Assembly: GCA_027493055.1 (NCBI GenBank)
Contig: JAPUDO010000083.1
Span: 1-57,839, forward strand
Reading direction: 5' to 3'
Source: Niabella sp.
GTDB lineage: Bacteria > Bacteroidota > Bacteroidia > Chitinophagales > Chitinophagaceae
Length of the DNA stretch: 57,839 nt
In this document: positions 45,941 to 54,804 of the stretch, one piece after another
How the letters are laid out: each line of letters opens with the position of its first letter
Numbering within the stretch: the first letter of the stretch is position 1
The notes under the pieces: generated by a model
What the model saw: the letters and a program-made list of their open reading frames with translations, nothing else
Told to the model about the DNA's origin: nothing
The model's database searches: none
Made by a program: the position numbers and the translations under genes

Positions 45941-46948
45941 CTATTCCCCGGCAGCTATGATAAGAATGAGCCCGGCTATAAATAGCACGAACATAGCAGC
46001 AAGCAATTGCGAGACAAGCTTTGAGCTGCCCTTAAATTCTTTCCAGACAGCAACCCCCCAAATGGCAGCTACTAAAGTGGCCCCCTGCCCAAGCCCGTAA
46101 GAAATAGCCGGCCCGGCTTTTCCGGCTGCTACCAGGTTGAAGATGTTTCCGATGCCCCATATAATTCCACCCAGAACACCTACCAGGTGCAGGCTTATCT
46201 TTCCTTTAAAATAGGATTTGTAAGATATGGGTGCTCCTTCCAGGGGGCGTTTCATTAAAACAGTATTGAAAATAAAGTTGCTGGCAAAGATCCCCGTAGC
46301 AAAAATGAAGAATGCTGTGTAGGGTGTCATTTTCTCCGGTTCGGGGTTTACAAAATTATTTACATCCATTGCTGCTGCAATGAAGCGATAGAAGAAGGAC
46401 ATTAAAATACCTGCGATGATTGATAAAATAATGCCTTTTGCAGCAGGCTTTGCCTGTCTGTCTTTTGCAGTGAGCTTTTTGTAAGCAATAGCGTTCAATA
46501 CAATAGCAATAGTTACCAGTATTACTCCCGAAAACAGCAGGCCTGGTGCACCTTTTTGTACTGCCCAGTAATTAATAAGCACGCCAAGTATTAAAGCAAT
46601 GCCAATACCTATAGGAAAGGCTACGGCCATTCCGGCAATGGCTATTGCGGCTGTGAGCAGAATATTGGCCAGGTTAAAAATGATACCTCCCATGAAGGCG
46701 CTTCCAATATTGGCCATACTGGCCTGCTTTAAATCTTCGGCAAACGGGCGACCCTGTTCTCCCACACTGCCTAAAGTTAAAGCAGCAATTAATGATAGTA
46801 TTAAAATGCCTATAACGTAATCCCAGTAAAACAGCTCAAAACGCCATTTACCGGTAACTAATTTTTGGGTGTTGGCCCATGAGCCCCAGCAAAGCATGGT
46901 GATAAAGCAAAATACTATAGCAAGGGAATAATTTTCTACAATAAACAT
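45941..46948 (-). CDS. GRP-family sugar transporter
   Basis: I use the ATG at 46948 (MFIVENYSLAIVF), which starts at the first membrane helix; the frame from 47005 adds 19 polar residues. The 335-residue inner-membrane protein has about ten hydrophobic segments and resembles glucose/ribose-porter (GRP/RbsU-like) transporters of the drug/metabolite superfamily, with FITMLCWGSWANTQKL, FPIGIGIALILGVLINY and GGIIWGIGNIFNLVAA. It lies between ribokinase and SusC, so it most likely brings the released monosaccharide, possibly ribose, into the cell. The sugar is inferred from the neighbour. Confidence 0.85.
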   Translation of the reverse strand: MFIVENYSLAIVFCFITMLCWGSWANTQKLVTGKWRFELFYWDYVIGILILSLIAALTLGSVGEQGRPFAEDLKQASMANIGSAFMGGIIFNLANILLTAAIAIAGMAVAFPIGIGIALILGVLINYWAVQKGAPGLLFSGVILVTIAIVLNAIAYKKLTAKDRQAKPAAKGIILSIIAGILMSFFYRFIAAAMDVNNFVNPEPEKMTPYTAFFIFATGIFASNFIFNTVLMKRPLEGAPISYKSYFKGKISLHLVGVLGGIIWGIGNIFNLVAAGKAGPAISYGLGQGATLVAAIWGVAVWKEFKGSSKLVSQLLAAMFVLFIAGLILIIAAGE

Positions 46949-47010
46949 GGCAAGCTCTTTTAGTGTTAAAAAATATAATGAAGCATCGTTGTTATGGGGC
47001 AGCACACCTG

Positions 47011-47940
47011 CTAGGTATCTAAAGCAAGTTTTCCTATAATCACTTCGTTACGGTAAGGAATGGAAGACTGTGCACCCAGCTTTGTTACTGAAATGGCTGC
47101 TGCTTCGCAGGCAAATGCTACCGCATTTACCAGGTTTTTTTTCTCTGATAATGCTACTGCCAGAGCGCCGTTAAATACATCTCCGGCCGCAGTAGTATCT
47201 ATTGCCTGAACCTTCGTAGCCGGTACAATAGTGAACACTTCATCGGCCAGTACAAGCGCGCCCAGGGGGCCCATGGTAATAACTACATTTTTTACGCCCT
47301 GTTTTTTAATTTCCAGGGCCGCTTTTTTTGCGGTCTCCATATCCGTAACATCTATACCAGACAACCTGCAAGCCTCGGTGCAGTTAGGCGTTATGATATC
47401 AATATGAGAAAGAAGCTCCTGTGATAACGCCGCAGCCGGGGCTGGGTTTACAATAACAGTGATACCGTTAGCCGAAGCCTTTTGTACCGCATGCTGTACT
47501 GTTCTGATAGGAATTTCCAATTGCAGGAGAATGACACCGGCATGCTGACTTTCTGTTATAGCCGGCTCAATATCCTGCGGAAGTAAATTGGCGTTGGCTC
47601 CGGGAGCTACAACAATGCTGTTCTCACCGCTTTCATCAACCGTAATTAATGCTACACCTGATGGCAGTTCATCGTCAGATATAATATATTTTGTATTGAT
47701 GCCCTCTTCATCAAATAGCTGAAAAGATTGTTTACCGAAAACGTCATTGCCCACCTTAGACACAAAAATGGCATTTCCTCCAAGGCGGGCTACTGCAACT
47801 GCCTGGTTAGCTCCTTTTCCACCGGGATTCATAAAAAATGAGCCGCCTAAAACGGTTTCCCCGTGTGCGGGAATATGGCTTGTTTTTACAACCATATCCA
47901 TATTGGTAGATCCTACAACAATAATATTTTTCCTTTCCAT
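47011..47940 (-). CDS. rbsK: Ribokinase
   Basis: The 309-residue PfkB-family kinase phosphorylates ribose to ribose 5-phosphate. Ribokinase features are strong: VVGSTNMDMVVKTSHIPAHGETVLGG at 8-33, the substrate loop NPGGKGANQAVAVARLGG near 38-55, and the catalytic DTTAAGDVFNGALAVAL near 249-265 with the anion hole and base Asp. It starts 166 bases after the broken sulfatase, the widest gap in the locus. Its presence in a glycan locus suggests that the substrate contains ribose or a closely related pentose. Other PfkB specificities cannot be excluded. Confidence 0.92.
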   Translation of the reverse strand: MERKNIIVVGSTNMDMVVKTSHIPAHGETVLGGSFFMNPGGKGANQAVAVARLGGNAIFVSKVGNDVFGKQSFQLFDEEGINTKYIISDDELPSGVALITVDESGENSIVVAPGANANLLPQDIEPAITESQHAGVILLQLEIPIRTVQHAVQKASANGITVIVNPAPAAALSQELLSHIDIITPNCTEACRLSGIDVTDMETAKKAALEIKKQGVKNVVITMGPLGALVLADEVFTIVPATKVQAIDTTAAGDVFNGALAVALSEKKNLVNAVAFACEAAAISVTKLGAQSSIPYRNEVIIGKLALDT

Positions 47941-48106
47941 ATTAGTAATTTGGCAATCTTTTATAAATGATTTGTTTTGGATGCAATCGCTGTCAATCTG
48001 ATCTAAAAATACATCTGCTTTATTCCGATAAAAAACCTTAGTTTTCTGTTTTTGGAAACTGAAATTTCATGGTTCTTATTTTTTATTAGATGCAATTCTT
48101 TTTAAA

Positions 48107-49309
48107 TCAATTAATTATAGAAATAGATTCAAGCCCTGTTTGTAATTCTAAATAACATGTATTGTTCTTTCTGCTTTGTAACAGAGATTCATCAGTTATT
48201 GGAGTTAAACGCAGGTAATAACTTCCGCAGAGGTCCTTTCCTTTGCCATCCCGGAACCATGCCCGCAGGGTATTATCTTTAGCCGAAAGCTTAACTGTCA
48301 TTTCTATCAGCGTTGCCTGCGCATTCTTTTTAACCGCTGTAACAGGAGTGCGTTCATTTACTGATAAACATCCTTCCTCTACAGGAAGGCTTTTCCCGGT
48401 ACGCAATGGTGTTCCGCCAACCGCTTGGGTTATACCTGCTGTATTGAGGGCCTGGTTTAAGTGGAAAGGCCACCTGCTTAATTCGGCTTTATACCATCCT
48501 TCCTGCTCCACTTTTATATGCCAGGTACCACCTGCGGGAGGTCCCTGCACCTGTGCCACTTTCCATTGTGTATTTACATAATCTCCGTTTGCCCAAAAAT
48601 CGGCAGTAAGTACAACGGATGATTGCTGTGGAGCGCCTATAACTATAGGTACAAACTGATCCATTTCTTTTTCATTGGCATCCCACCATTTGTTATAGAC
48701 GGCAAGCATTTGCTGAAGTTTTTCAGGGTGCTCTTTTGCTATATTATGTTGTTGTGCCGGATCAGATCTTATATTGTACAATTCATTGTTGCCTACTAAT
48801 CTCCATTGATTCCATGCAACACAACTGAAATATTTTTCAGGGTGACTACTGCCTCCGTATTGTACTACAAACATCCTGTCTTTTAAGGCTCCTTTTTGTT
48901 TCAGCAAAGGAACCAGGCTTACGCCATCAAAAGGTTTGGTTGGCACAGGTGACTTAAACTTCAGTAAATCAATAAAGGTGGGAAGCAAATCCTGTACCTG
49001 TGTAGCAGCGGTAATAGTTCTGCCCGTTCCCAGTTTTCCTGCCGGCCATCTGAAAAAACAAACAGCCCTGTGCCCACCTTCATAAACTTCCCCTTTTTTA
49101 CCGCGCATACCGGCATTATAAACATTCACACCTCCCGTGCCGCCATTGTCATTCATGTAGATGATAATGGTATTTTCTTTTAAACGCCTGTCGATAAGCC
49201 ACTGATTCAGCCGGGCCATATTGTTATCTATATTGCGTAGCATACCAAAAAAACCTGCGGTTGCAGAGTCGCTTACTTTATTAATATTAAAAATATTATA
49301 AAAATATTT
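48107..49309 (-). pseudogene. Broken sulfatase, C-terminal fragment
   Basis: This frame, open from 49309, carries the C-terminal two thirds of an S1 sulfatase: TAGFFGMLRNIDNNMARL, NTIIIYMNDNGG, GKKGEVYEGGHRAVCFFRWP and a C-terminal beta-sandwich subdomain (WHIKVEQEGWYKAELSRWPFHL). An internal ATG at 49243 would give 378 residues but lacks the active-site half. It is offset by one base from the N-terminal fragment (49296-50024), and a stop at 49310-49312 closes this frame upstream. Without a frameshift it cannot make a working enzyme. Confidence 0.85.
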
Positions 49310-49314
49310 TTAAT
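49286..49314. repeat. AT-rich inverted repeat at the sulfatase break
   Basis: attaaaaata (49286-49295) and tatttttaat (49305-49314) are perfect reverse complements with a 9-base spacer. Both the stop of the N-terminal fragment (49296-49298) and the upstream stop of the C-terminal frame (49310-49312) lie in this 29-base element, in a stretch far more AT-rich than the flanking coding sequence. Confidence 0.8.
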
Positions 49315-50024
49315 GAAAAAGAACAGAATGCGCGAGATGAGTTGTGTAAAAAAAAAAAATAGTAATCTTCTTTTGGTGCATGAAAAGGACCATGTGGCGC
49401 ATTAGTAGGGAGGTAAACAAAGAAAGGCTTGTTCTGATCTGATATTTCGCCCATCCATTTCATCGCTTCATCAAACCAAAGGTCTGTGCAATATTTTTCC
49501 GATTGAATGGTTTGGTTACCATCCATATAACGGGTACGGTAATAATCATTATCGTATTCAGATTCGGAAAGCAGGCCCCATCCCCTGATCCAGACAGCTT
49601 TTTCAAAACCCCGGTCCATAGGCCGATCAGGGTAATTATCGCCTAAATGCCATTTTCCAAAGATCCCTGTACGATAACCGTTTTGCCTGAATATTTCCGG
49701 CATTGTTTGAATATCATGGCGCATTGTATTTCTTCCTGCTCCAACAGTTGCAGCCTTATTGTGCAAAGCATCCATACCTGAAAGCAGTTGTCCGCGGGTT
49801 GGGGTACAATAAGGGGAAACATGAAAATCAGAAAACTGAATTGCTTCCTGCGCCAGTTGGTCAAGAGCCGGTGTTTGCAGGACAGGATTGCCGTTACAGG
49901 AAAAATCGCCGTACCCCTGATCGTCAGACAACACAATAATAACGTTAGGCCTTTTCGGTTGCTGGCCATAGCTTGTTACTATTAAATTCAGCATTACAAT
50001 AATGAAGGCAATAAGTTTTTTCAT
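49296..50024 (-). pseudogene. Broken sulfatase, N-terminal fragment
   Basis: The 242-residue fragment has a signal peptide (MKKLIAFIIVMLNLIVTSYG), metal ligands NVIIVLSDDQGYGDF, the formylglycine motif C73-T-P-T-R77 and GKWHLGDNYPDRP. It then runs through APHGPFHAPKED into an AT-rich stretch coding YFFFLHNSSRAFCSFSLKIFL and stops. A 12-A run (49348-49359) and a 10-bp inverted repeat (49286-49295/49305-49314) mark the break. Removing one base between 49299 and 49311 would join the two fragments. This may be a real inactivation or a sequencing error in homopolymers. Confidence 0.85.
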
Positions 50025-50076
50025 GTTATTAATTTGAGTATCCCGAAATGAATGATTGATTATTTTACCGGCTGGA

Positions 50077-51717
50077 TTAATGTAATGTTATACTTTTCCA
50101 GTACGCATTTCCTGCCTCTTTACCTTTAAGTAATACACGTTGATATAACCGTATAGTAACGGCCTGGTTTTGATAGGGCGATAAGTCTGCTTCAACAGGA
50201 TACCAGGTTTGGCCCGGTCCGTTGCCTTCTATCACTTTCCTGATAAGCCGGTTGTTATTTACAAAAATATTCAGTTCCCAGCAGCGCGCGCTGTCAACGC
50301 CCACTTCAAGCACCAGCCGTTTTTCATCTGCCAGTGTAACAGATCGTGTTAACACCAGGCCTCTTACTTCGTCTCTCGGGTAGGTTGCCAGCGTATTACC
50401 ATTTAAATAAGTCATACCACGTATGCCTCCCATACCGCCACCGGCACCACCAAAGCCTGCCCGTTCCATCTTCCAGTCAGGATTCCAGTATTGCGTAAGA
50501 TCGGCCAGGGTAAATAATTCTGATGGCTGGGTTTGAAGTGGTTCCCACGGAATGACCAGCTGCTGATTGCTGATACGGGCACCATTCTTTATTAATATTT
50601 TTTTGCCGATCACGGCAGTTCGCCTGGAAAGCGCTTTCAGGCTTTCATGTACAGCCGGAGTAAGTGTGAGGTTGCCCATTTTTTCACCTGCGATTGTATC
50701 ACCCAGCGTCTGTAACAAATGCAGAGGAATGCCTTCCAGCCCCTTCATGGCAGCTACTACAGCGCCTGCATTTGCCGCATTACAATCAGCATCTGTAAAA
50801 TCGGCTGCCTGGAAAGCCAGGTTAATTGTAGTAAGAAAATCTCCTTTACCAAACCATACACAGGCGGCAACGATGCCGCCGTTTGCTACGGCATTATTGG
50901 TAGCAGGATATTCAATATGCCACCGGTCTTCCACGGCATTCACAACCTCCCTGAAAGTTTTTCCCCTGGAAGCCTGTTCTATTACAAGATCAAGGCATTG
51001 GCGATAAGGAGATCGGGGATCAATAAGACCGGCTGCTTTGCGTACAATATCCGTGGTATTATTTTCTTTAAACCCTAAACTGATCATGCCTGCAATAAAA
51101 ACAGCTCCATCCACGCCTTCCGCATAACCGTTGATGCGGCCATATTTGCCGGCCAGCGCAGCAGCTACATTCGGCATGCCTGGTGCCAAAGCCCCGTATA
51201 TATCGGCGCTGAACTGGGGACCGATACTGAACCAAAGCTTGTTATACTGCGGATGTCCACACAACTCTGCACGGATTCCTTTTTTTAAAAGGCTCAATGT
51301 TTGTTCGCTGGATCCCCATGTTCCCGCGCTGTTTTCCACCCATTGCTTACCCAGGTCTTCCAGCGACATATCGAACCCATATTTTTCAAAAGCCCTGACA
51401 GCTACCATTTCATAATACCAGTCATCATCCACAGGAATATAACCTGTTTTTAATGTGAATTGATCTATGGTTTGTACGCTTGATACCTTGTGCTCAAACG
51501 GAAATCCCATTAATGCGCCAATCATTTGTGCAGCCCACACAGCCTGCACTTTATTCTCGTATTCGCTTAAAGAAAGCGTAAGTGTTGAACGCTGAGAAAA
51601 CATTGTACAGGGAAAAAGCAGCAGCAACGCTATAATTGCTTTCCTACATCCGCAGGCAACATGCCGCAGGTTTATATGGGTCTCAACCAAGAATCGTTCC
51701 CCGCACTCTTTATTCAT
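50077..51717 (-). CDS. Secreted ADP-ribosylglycohydrolase-fold protein (second copy)
   Basis: The 546-residue protein has an unusually long N-terminal region before a signal-like helix (RKAIIALLLLFPCTMFSQ, about 25-42); no later ATG retains the whole signal. The ADP-ribosylglycohydrolase domain shows VWAAQMIGALMGFPFEHK, the acidic IPVDDDWYYEMVAVRAF and AADFTDADCNAANAGAVVAAMKG. A C-terminal beta-sandwich (about 445-546, VTLADEKRLVLEVGVDSARCWELNIFVNN) looks like a carbohydrate-binding module. It is the first gene of the large minus-strand locus, 52 bases before the sulfatase. A furanosidase-like role is inferred. Confidence 0.85.
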   Translation of the reverse strand: MNKECGERFLVETHINLRHVACGCRKAIIALLLLFPCTMFSQRSTLTLSLSEYENKVQAVWAAQMIGALMGFPFEHKVSSVQTIDQFTLKTGYIPVDDDWYYEMVAVRAFEKYGFDMSLEDLGKQWVENSAGTWGSSEQTLSLLKKGIRAELCGHPQYNKLWFSIGPQFSADIYGALAPGMPNVAAALAGKYGRINGYAEGVDGAVFIAGMISLGFKENNTTDIVRKAAGLIDPRSPYRQCLDLVIEQASRGKTFREVVNAVEDRWHIEYPATNNAVANGGIVAACVWFGKGDFLTTINLAFQAADFTDADCNAANAGAVVAAMKGLEGIPLHLLQTLGDTIAGEKMGNLTLTPAVHESLKALSRRTAVIGKKILIKNGARISNQQLVIPWEPLQTQPSELFTLADLTQYWNPDWKMERAGFGGAGGGMGGIRGMTYLNGNTLATYPRDEVRGLVLTRSVTLADEKRLVLEVGVDSARCWELNIFVNNNRLIRKVIEGNGPGQTWYPVEADLSPYQNQAVTIRLYQRVLLKGKEAGNAYWKSITLH

Positions 51718-51822
51718 ATAAAGTATTTTATACAGCCTATCCTAAATAAATGCATCTCATTTATGTTGGCATGGCACGCGCTGTAGTTTGCTGAATGACT
51801 TTTTAATTCAATCGTATATAAC

Positions 51823-51830
51823 CAAAAATA
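51823..51830 (-). promoter_or_regulatory. Candidate promoter of the large glycan locus, TATTTTTG
   Basis: On the minus strand TATTTTTG matches TAnnTTTG exactly, about 105 bases upstream of the first gene of the locus. Only a weak T-rich stretch is seen at the -33 position. Confidence 0.4.
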
Positions 51831-51923
51831 ACCCGTCAGGAATCTGAAAAAAAGCCTAACTTTCCTGAGAATTACAAGTTCAACTAACGCATATTTTGCT
51901 GCTTCTTTCCATAAGAAAATGAT

Positions 51924-51942
51924 TATAAGTTATTTACTTATA
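51924..51942. promoter_or_regulatory. 19-base dyad in a divergent intergenic region
   Basis: tataagt (51924-51930) and acttata (51936-51942) form a perfect inverted repeat with a 5-base spacer, midway between divergently transcribed genes and about 45 bases upstream of the 497-residue protein start. The size fits an operator for a dimeric regulator, but AT-richness makes a chance match possible. Confidence 0.35.
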
Positions 51943-51984
51943 GAACAATTATCCTGAATTTTGCAATCCTAATTTAACGATATC

Positions 51985-53478
51985 ATGTCTGCCTATATTG
52001 CCGTTATTCGTTTGATCAACTCATTATCATCATCGGAAAAAAGATCTTTTAAGTTATTTTCCGGAAAACATAAAGGTCATTCGGAGTATATTGGCCTGTT
52101 TGACCTGATCTGCGCGAATACAATACCTAATACTGACCGGCGTAATGCAGTTGCAGCAGACTTTAAGAAAAAGTTTCCCGGTTCTTCAATAGACCATACA
52201 GCACGTTATCTTATTAAACTGATAACCGATTTGCTGATACGTACCAAAATTGAAAAGGATAACGAATTTAAAATGTGGCACAGCCTCCTGCGGGTTAAAA
52301 TTTTACAGGAACGGTCTTTACCTGAAGAAAGTTACCGTGAGCTGAAGAAGATCAGGGAAACGGCAGCAAACCTGCAAAACTACCCGGTACAATATATAGC
52401 GCTGAGGGAAGAGCTGAACTTTGTTTCGGAGCAGCGGTATTATGGTATTACCGATCAATATATTATTGATATGCAAATGATGGCAAGGGAAACGCTTCGA
52501 ATGATGCATTCTATTGAGGAGCATTATTCATTATATGAGCTGCTTCAATACAGGTTAATGCGCCTGGGTAAAGCCGCTTCAGAAGAAAGCCGTAAGAAAT
52601 TGGATGATCTTTTACTAAGCGAGGTGAGCCTGGTTACAGGGAAAATACGGAACACTTTTGAATCAAGAAAACTGCACCTGCTTTTCCAGTCGTTTTATTT
52701 CATTTATACAGGCGATTATAGTTCTGCTGTCCGTTGCTTCTATGACCTGAACCGTTTATTTGAGCAGTATCCGCAGCTTCACGGGCATCCACCGGTAGAT
52801 TATTTTTCTGCTCTTGAGGGGGTTTTGGACAGCCTTAGAAGTATCCGGCATTTTGATGAAATGTTTTATTATGTTGACAAACTAAGGGTTATCTCTAATG
52901 AAGGAGTTCCCGATTATTTCCGGGGCCTGATTGATAAAACAATTACCCTGTACACGCTTGCTGCGATGTTAGGCAAGGGCGAATATAATAAAGCAGTTGA
53001 ATTTATTGAAGCGCTGCCTGAGTCGGTTTTTAGTTCTTACCAGATCGTGAATGATGAAAAGCAGGCAGAGCTGTGCTTTTATTGCAGCCTGGTATATTAT
53101 CACAGGAAAATGTATAAAAAAGCCCATAAGTATCTTTTTAACGTGCTGAACGATTACAGTAACTTTTCTCAGCAGCCCATATATAAAGCCATACGGCTTC
53201 TTAATATGATCATTCACTACACGTTAAAAGATATGACCTACCTGGAATCCGATATCCGGGCTTATCGCAGGTGGACTAAAATAGCAGGGCTTTCTAAAAC
53301 GGCTACCGCTATAGTCAAAACACTGCTGCACCATCCGGGAACAAAGACCCGTCATGTAAATGCTGCATTTTTGAAAAAACTTTCACCGGCACTTGACACT
53401 ATTTCGAAGGATCGCTATGAAAGGCAAATCCTTAAGTATTTTGATTTTATTGCGTGGATAAGAGATAATGTTCGATGA
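51985..53478 (+). CDS. Uncharacterised helical-repeat protein
   Basis: The 497-residue protein has no signal peptide or membrane segment and is predicted almost entirely helical. It begins with a conserved-looking INSLSSSEKRSFKLFSGKHKGHSEYIGLFDLI motif of a kind I associate with an unnamed family of Bacteroidota proteins. The later part has TPR-like helix pairs (SFYFIYTGDYSSAVRCFYDLNRLF, ELCFYCSLVYYHRKMYKKAHKYLFNVL). No DNA-binding or enzyme motif is recognised. It is divergent from the large glycan locus, and a strong hairpin follows its stop. I cannot assign a function. Confidence 0.85.
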   Translation: MSAYIAVIRLINSLSSSEKRSFKLFSGKHKGHSEYIGLFDLICANTIPNTDRRNAVAADFKKKFPGSSIDHTARYLIKLITDLLIRTKIEKDNEFKMWHSLLRVKILQERSLPEESYRELKKIRETAANLQNYPVQYIALREELNFVSEQRYYGITDQYIIDMQMMARETLRMMHSIEEHYSLYELLQYRLMRLGKAASEESRKKLDDLLLSEVSLVTGKIRNTFESRKLHLLFQSFYFIYTGDYSSAVRCFYDLNRLFEQYPQLHGHPPVDYFSALEGVLDSLRSIRHFDEMFYYVDKLRVISNEGVPDYFRGLIDKTITLYTLAAMLGKGEYNKAVEFIEALPESVFSSYQIVNDEKQAELCFYCSLVYYHRKMYKKAHKYLFNVLNDYSNFSQQPIYKAIRLLNMIIHYTLKDMTYLESDIRAYRRWTKIAGLSKTATAIVKTLLHHPGTKTRHVNAAFLKKLSPALDTISKDRYERQILKYFDFIAWIRDNVR

Positions 53479-53485
53479 GTTTTTA

Positions 53486-53526
53486 TGAAGGTCGATGGAC
53501 TATAAACCATGGTCCATCGACCTTCA
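53486..53526. terminator. 15-bp hairpin between convergent genes
   Basis: tgaaggtcgatggac (53486-53500) and gtccatcgaccttca (53512-53526) form a perfect 15-bp stem with an 11-base loop, filling the gap between two convergent stops (53478 and 53532). It probably works as a bidirectional terminator, though T-runs on both sides are weak. Confidence 0.7.
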
Positions 53527-53531
53527 CACTC

Positions 53532-54680
53532 TTATTTACCAAATTTATATGTTGTAACGGTTTTATATACTTCTCCGGGTTTTAAAGTGGTAGAAGGGAA
53601 TGAGGGTTGGTTGGGAGAATCAGGATAGTGCTGTGTTTCCAGGCAGATAGCCGTGCGGAAATCATCTTTCATGCCATATTTTAACGGCCTTGAGCTGTCC
53701 ATGAAATTACCGCCATAGATCTGCAGTCCCGGCTCCACGGTAAATACTTCCATAATAATACCGCTTTTATCACCTCTTAATTCGGCAGCTTTTCTATAAC
53801 CTGTGCCCCTGATCACGAAATTGTGGTCATATCCTTTTCCATATTCTAACTGGGTGTTTTTTTCATCTATTCTTGCACCAATGGCTGTAGGAGTTGTAAA
53901 ATCAAATGGCGTGCCTTTTACCGGCTCATTTTTACCTAAGGGAATAAATGTTGAATCAATAGGCGTGTATTCATCAGCATTGATCTGAAGGATATGATTA
54001 TTGATAGTACCGCTTCCGTTCAGGTTAAAATAAGTATGATTGGTAAGATTGCAAACAGTTGTTTTATCTGTTGTAGCCTCGTAATCTATTTTCAGCTCTT
54101 TATCAGAAGTAAGCGTGTAAGTAACTTTTACATTCAGATTTCCCGGGAAACCCATTTCGCCATCTTTTGAAAGATAAGTGAGTTCAAGGGTGCTGTCGCT
54201 TAACTGTTTGGGATCCCAAACAACGTTATGGAAGCCACCAGGTCCACCATGCAAAGTGTTTTTACCATTATTTTGCGGCAATGTGTACTCCACTCCGTCA
54301 AGCTTAAATTTGCCGTTAGCAATACGGTTTCCATAGCGCCCAATAGTAGCGCCAAAATTATTATTAGTATTATACAGGTCTTTAAAATTTGCCGATCCTA
54401 TAGATACATCTACCATTTTGCCGTTGGCATCTGGTACCAGTAAATTTACAACCCTGCCACCATAGTTGGTTACTGATGCTTCTATACCGTCATTTCTTAA
54501 ATAAAAGATGCTTACCATTTTACCGTTCAGTGTGTCGCTGAAAGCATCCTGATCCACTAATTTTACAGCGCTCGTGTCCACGGTTTGTGCTGCTTCATCA
54601 GTATTGTTTTTGGGTTGCGTATTGCATGAAAAAACAGCTGCCGCAGCTACTGTGGAGAAAAGAAGAAAATACTTTTTCAT
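53532..54680 (-). CDS. galM: Aldose 1-epimerase lipoprotein
   Basis: The 382-residue mutarotase interconverts alpha and beta anomers of aldoses. A lipobox ends at Cys19 (AAVFSC), so it is anchored in an envelope membrane rather than cytoplasmic. Family segments are VTNYGGRVVNLLVPD, GATIGRYGNRIANGKF, LHGGPGGFHNVVWD, NLTNHTYFNLNG with the catalytic His, and the C-terminal VEPGLQIYGGNF and CLETQHYPDSPNQP. The lipoprotein form suggests a role in processing sugars released outside the cytoplasm. It is divergent from mnmD. Confidence 0.94.
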   Translation of the reverse strand: MKKYFLLFSTVAAAAVFSCNTQPKNNTDEAAQTVDTSAVKLVDQDAFSDTLNGKMVSIFYLRNDGIEASVTNYGGRVVNLLVPDANGKMVDVSIGSANFKDLYNTNNNFGATIGRYGNRIANGKFKLDGVEYTLPQNNGKNTLHGGPGGFHNVVWDPKQLSDSTLELTYLSKDGEMGFPGNLNVKVTYTLTSDKELKIDYEATTDKTTVCNLTNHTYFNLNGSGTINNHILQINADEYTPIDSTFIPLGKNEPVKGTPFDFTTPTAIGARIDEKNTQLEYGKGYDHNFVIRGTGYRKAAELRGDKSGIIMEVFTVEPGLQIYGGNFMDSSRPLKYGMKDDFRTAICLETQHYPDSPNQPSFPSTTLKPGEVYKTVTTYKFGK

Positions 54681-54725
54681 TCAGATGATTTTAGAAGTTA
54701 ATGTCAATATAATAGGGTTATCAAA

Positions 54726-54733
54726 TACTTTTG
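54726..54733 (+). promoter_or_regulatory. Candidate mnmD promoter, TACTTTTG
   Basis: TACTTTTG matches TAnnTTTG exactly, 72 bases upstream of the mnmD ATG in the divergent spacer shared with the epimerase gene. No clear -33 element. Confidence 0.45.
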
Positions 54734-54804
54734 GCATAAACAATCTTTTAATTGTCTTTTTGAGATTTAAAAGGAAGTGCAATATATTCAATTAATTAAA
54801 GCAA

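Noticed and set aside
49286-49314. Programmed ribosomal frameshift in the split sulfatase
   Set aside because: The hairpin is AT-only and weak, no known slippery heptamer precedes it, and the intervening residues look like inserted low-complexity sequence; gene decay or sequence error is simpler.
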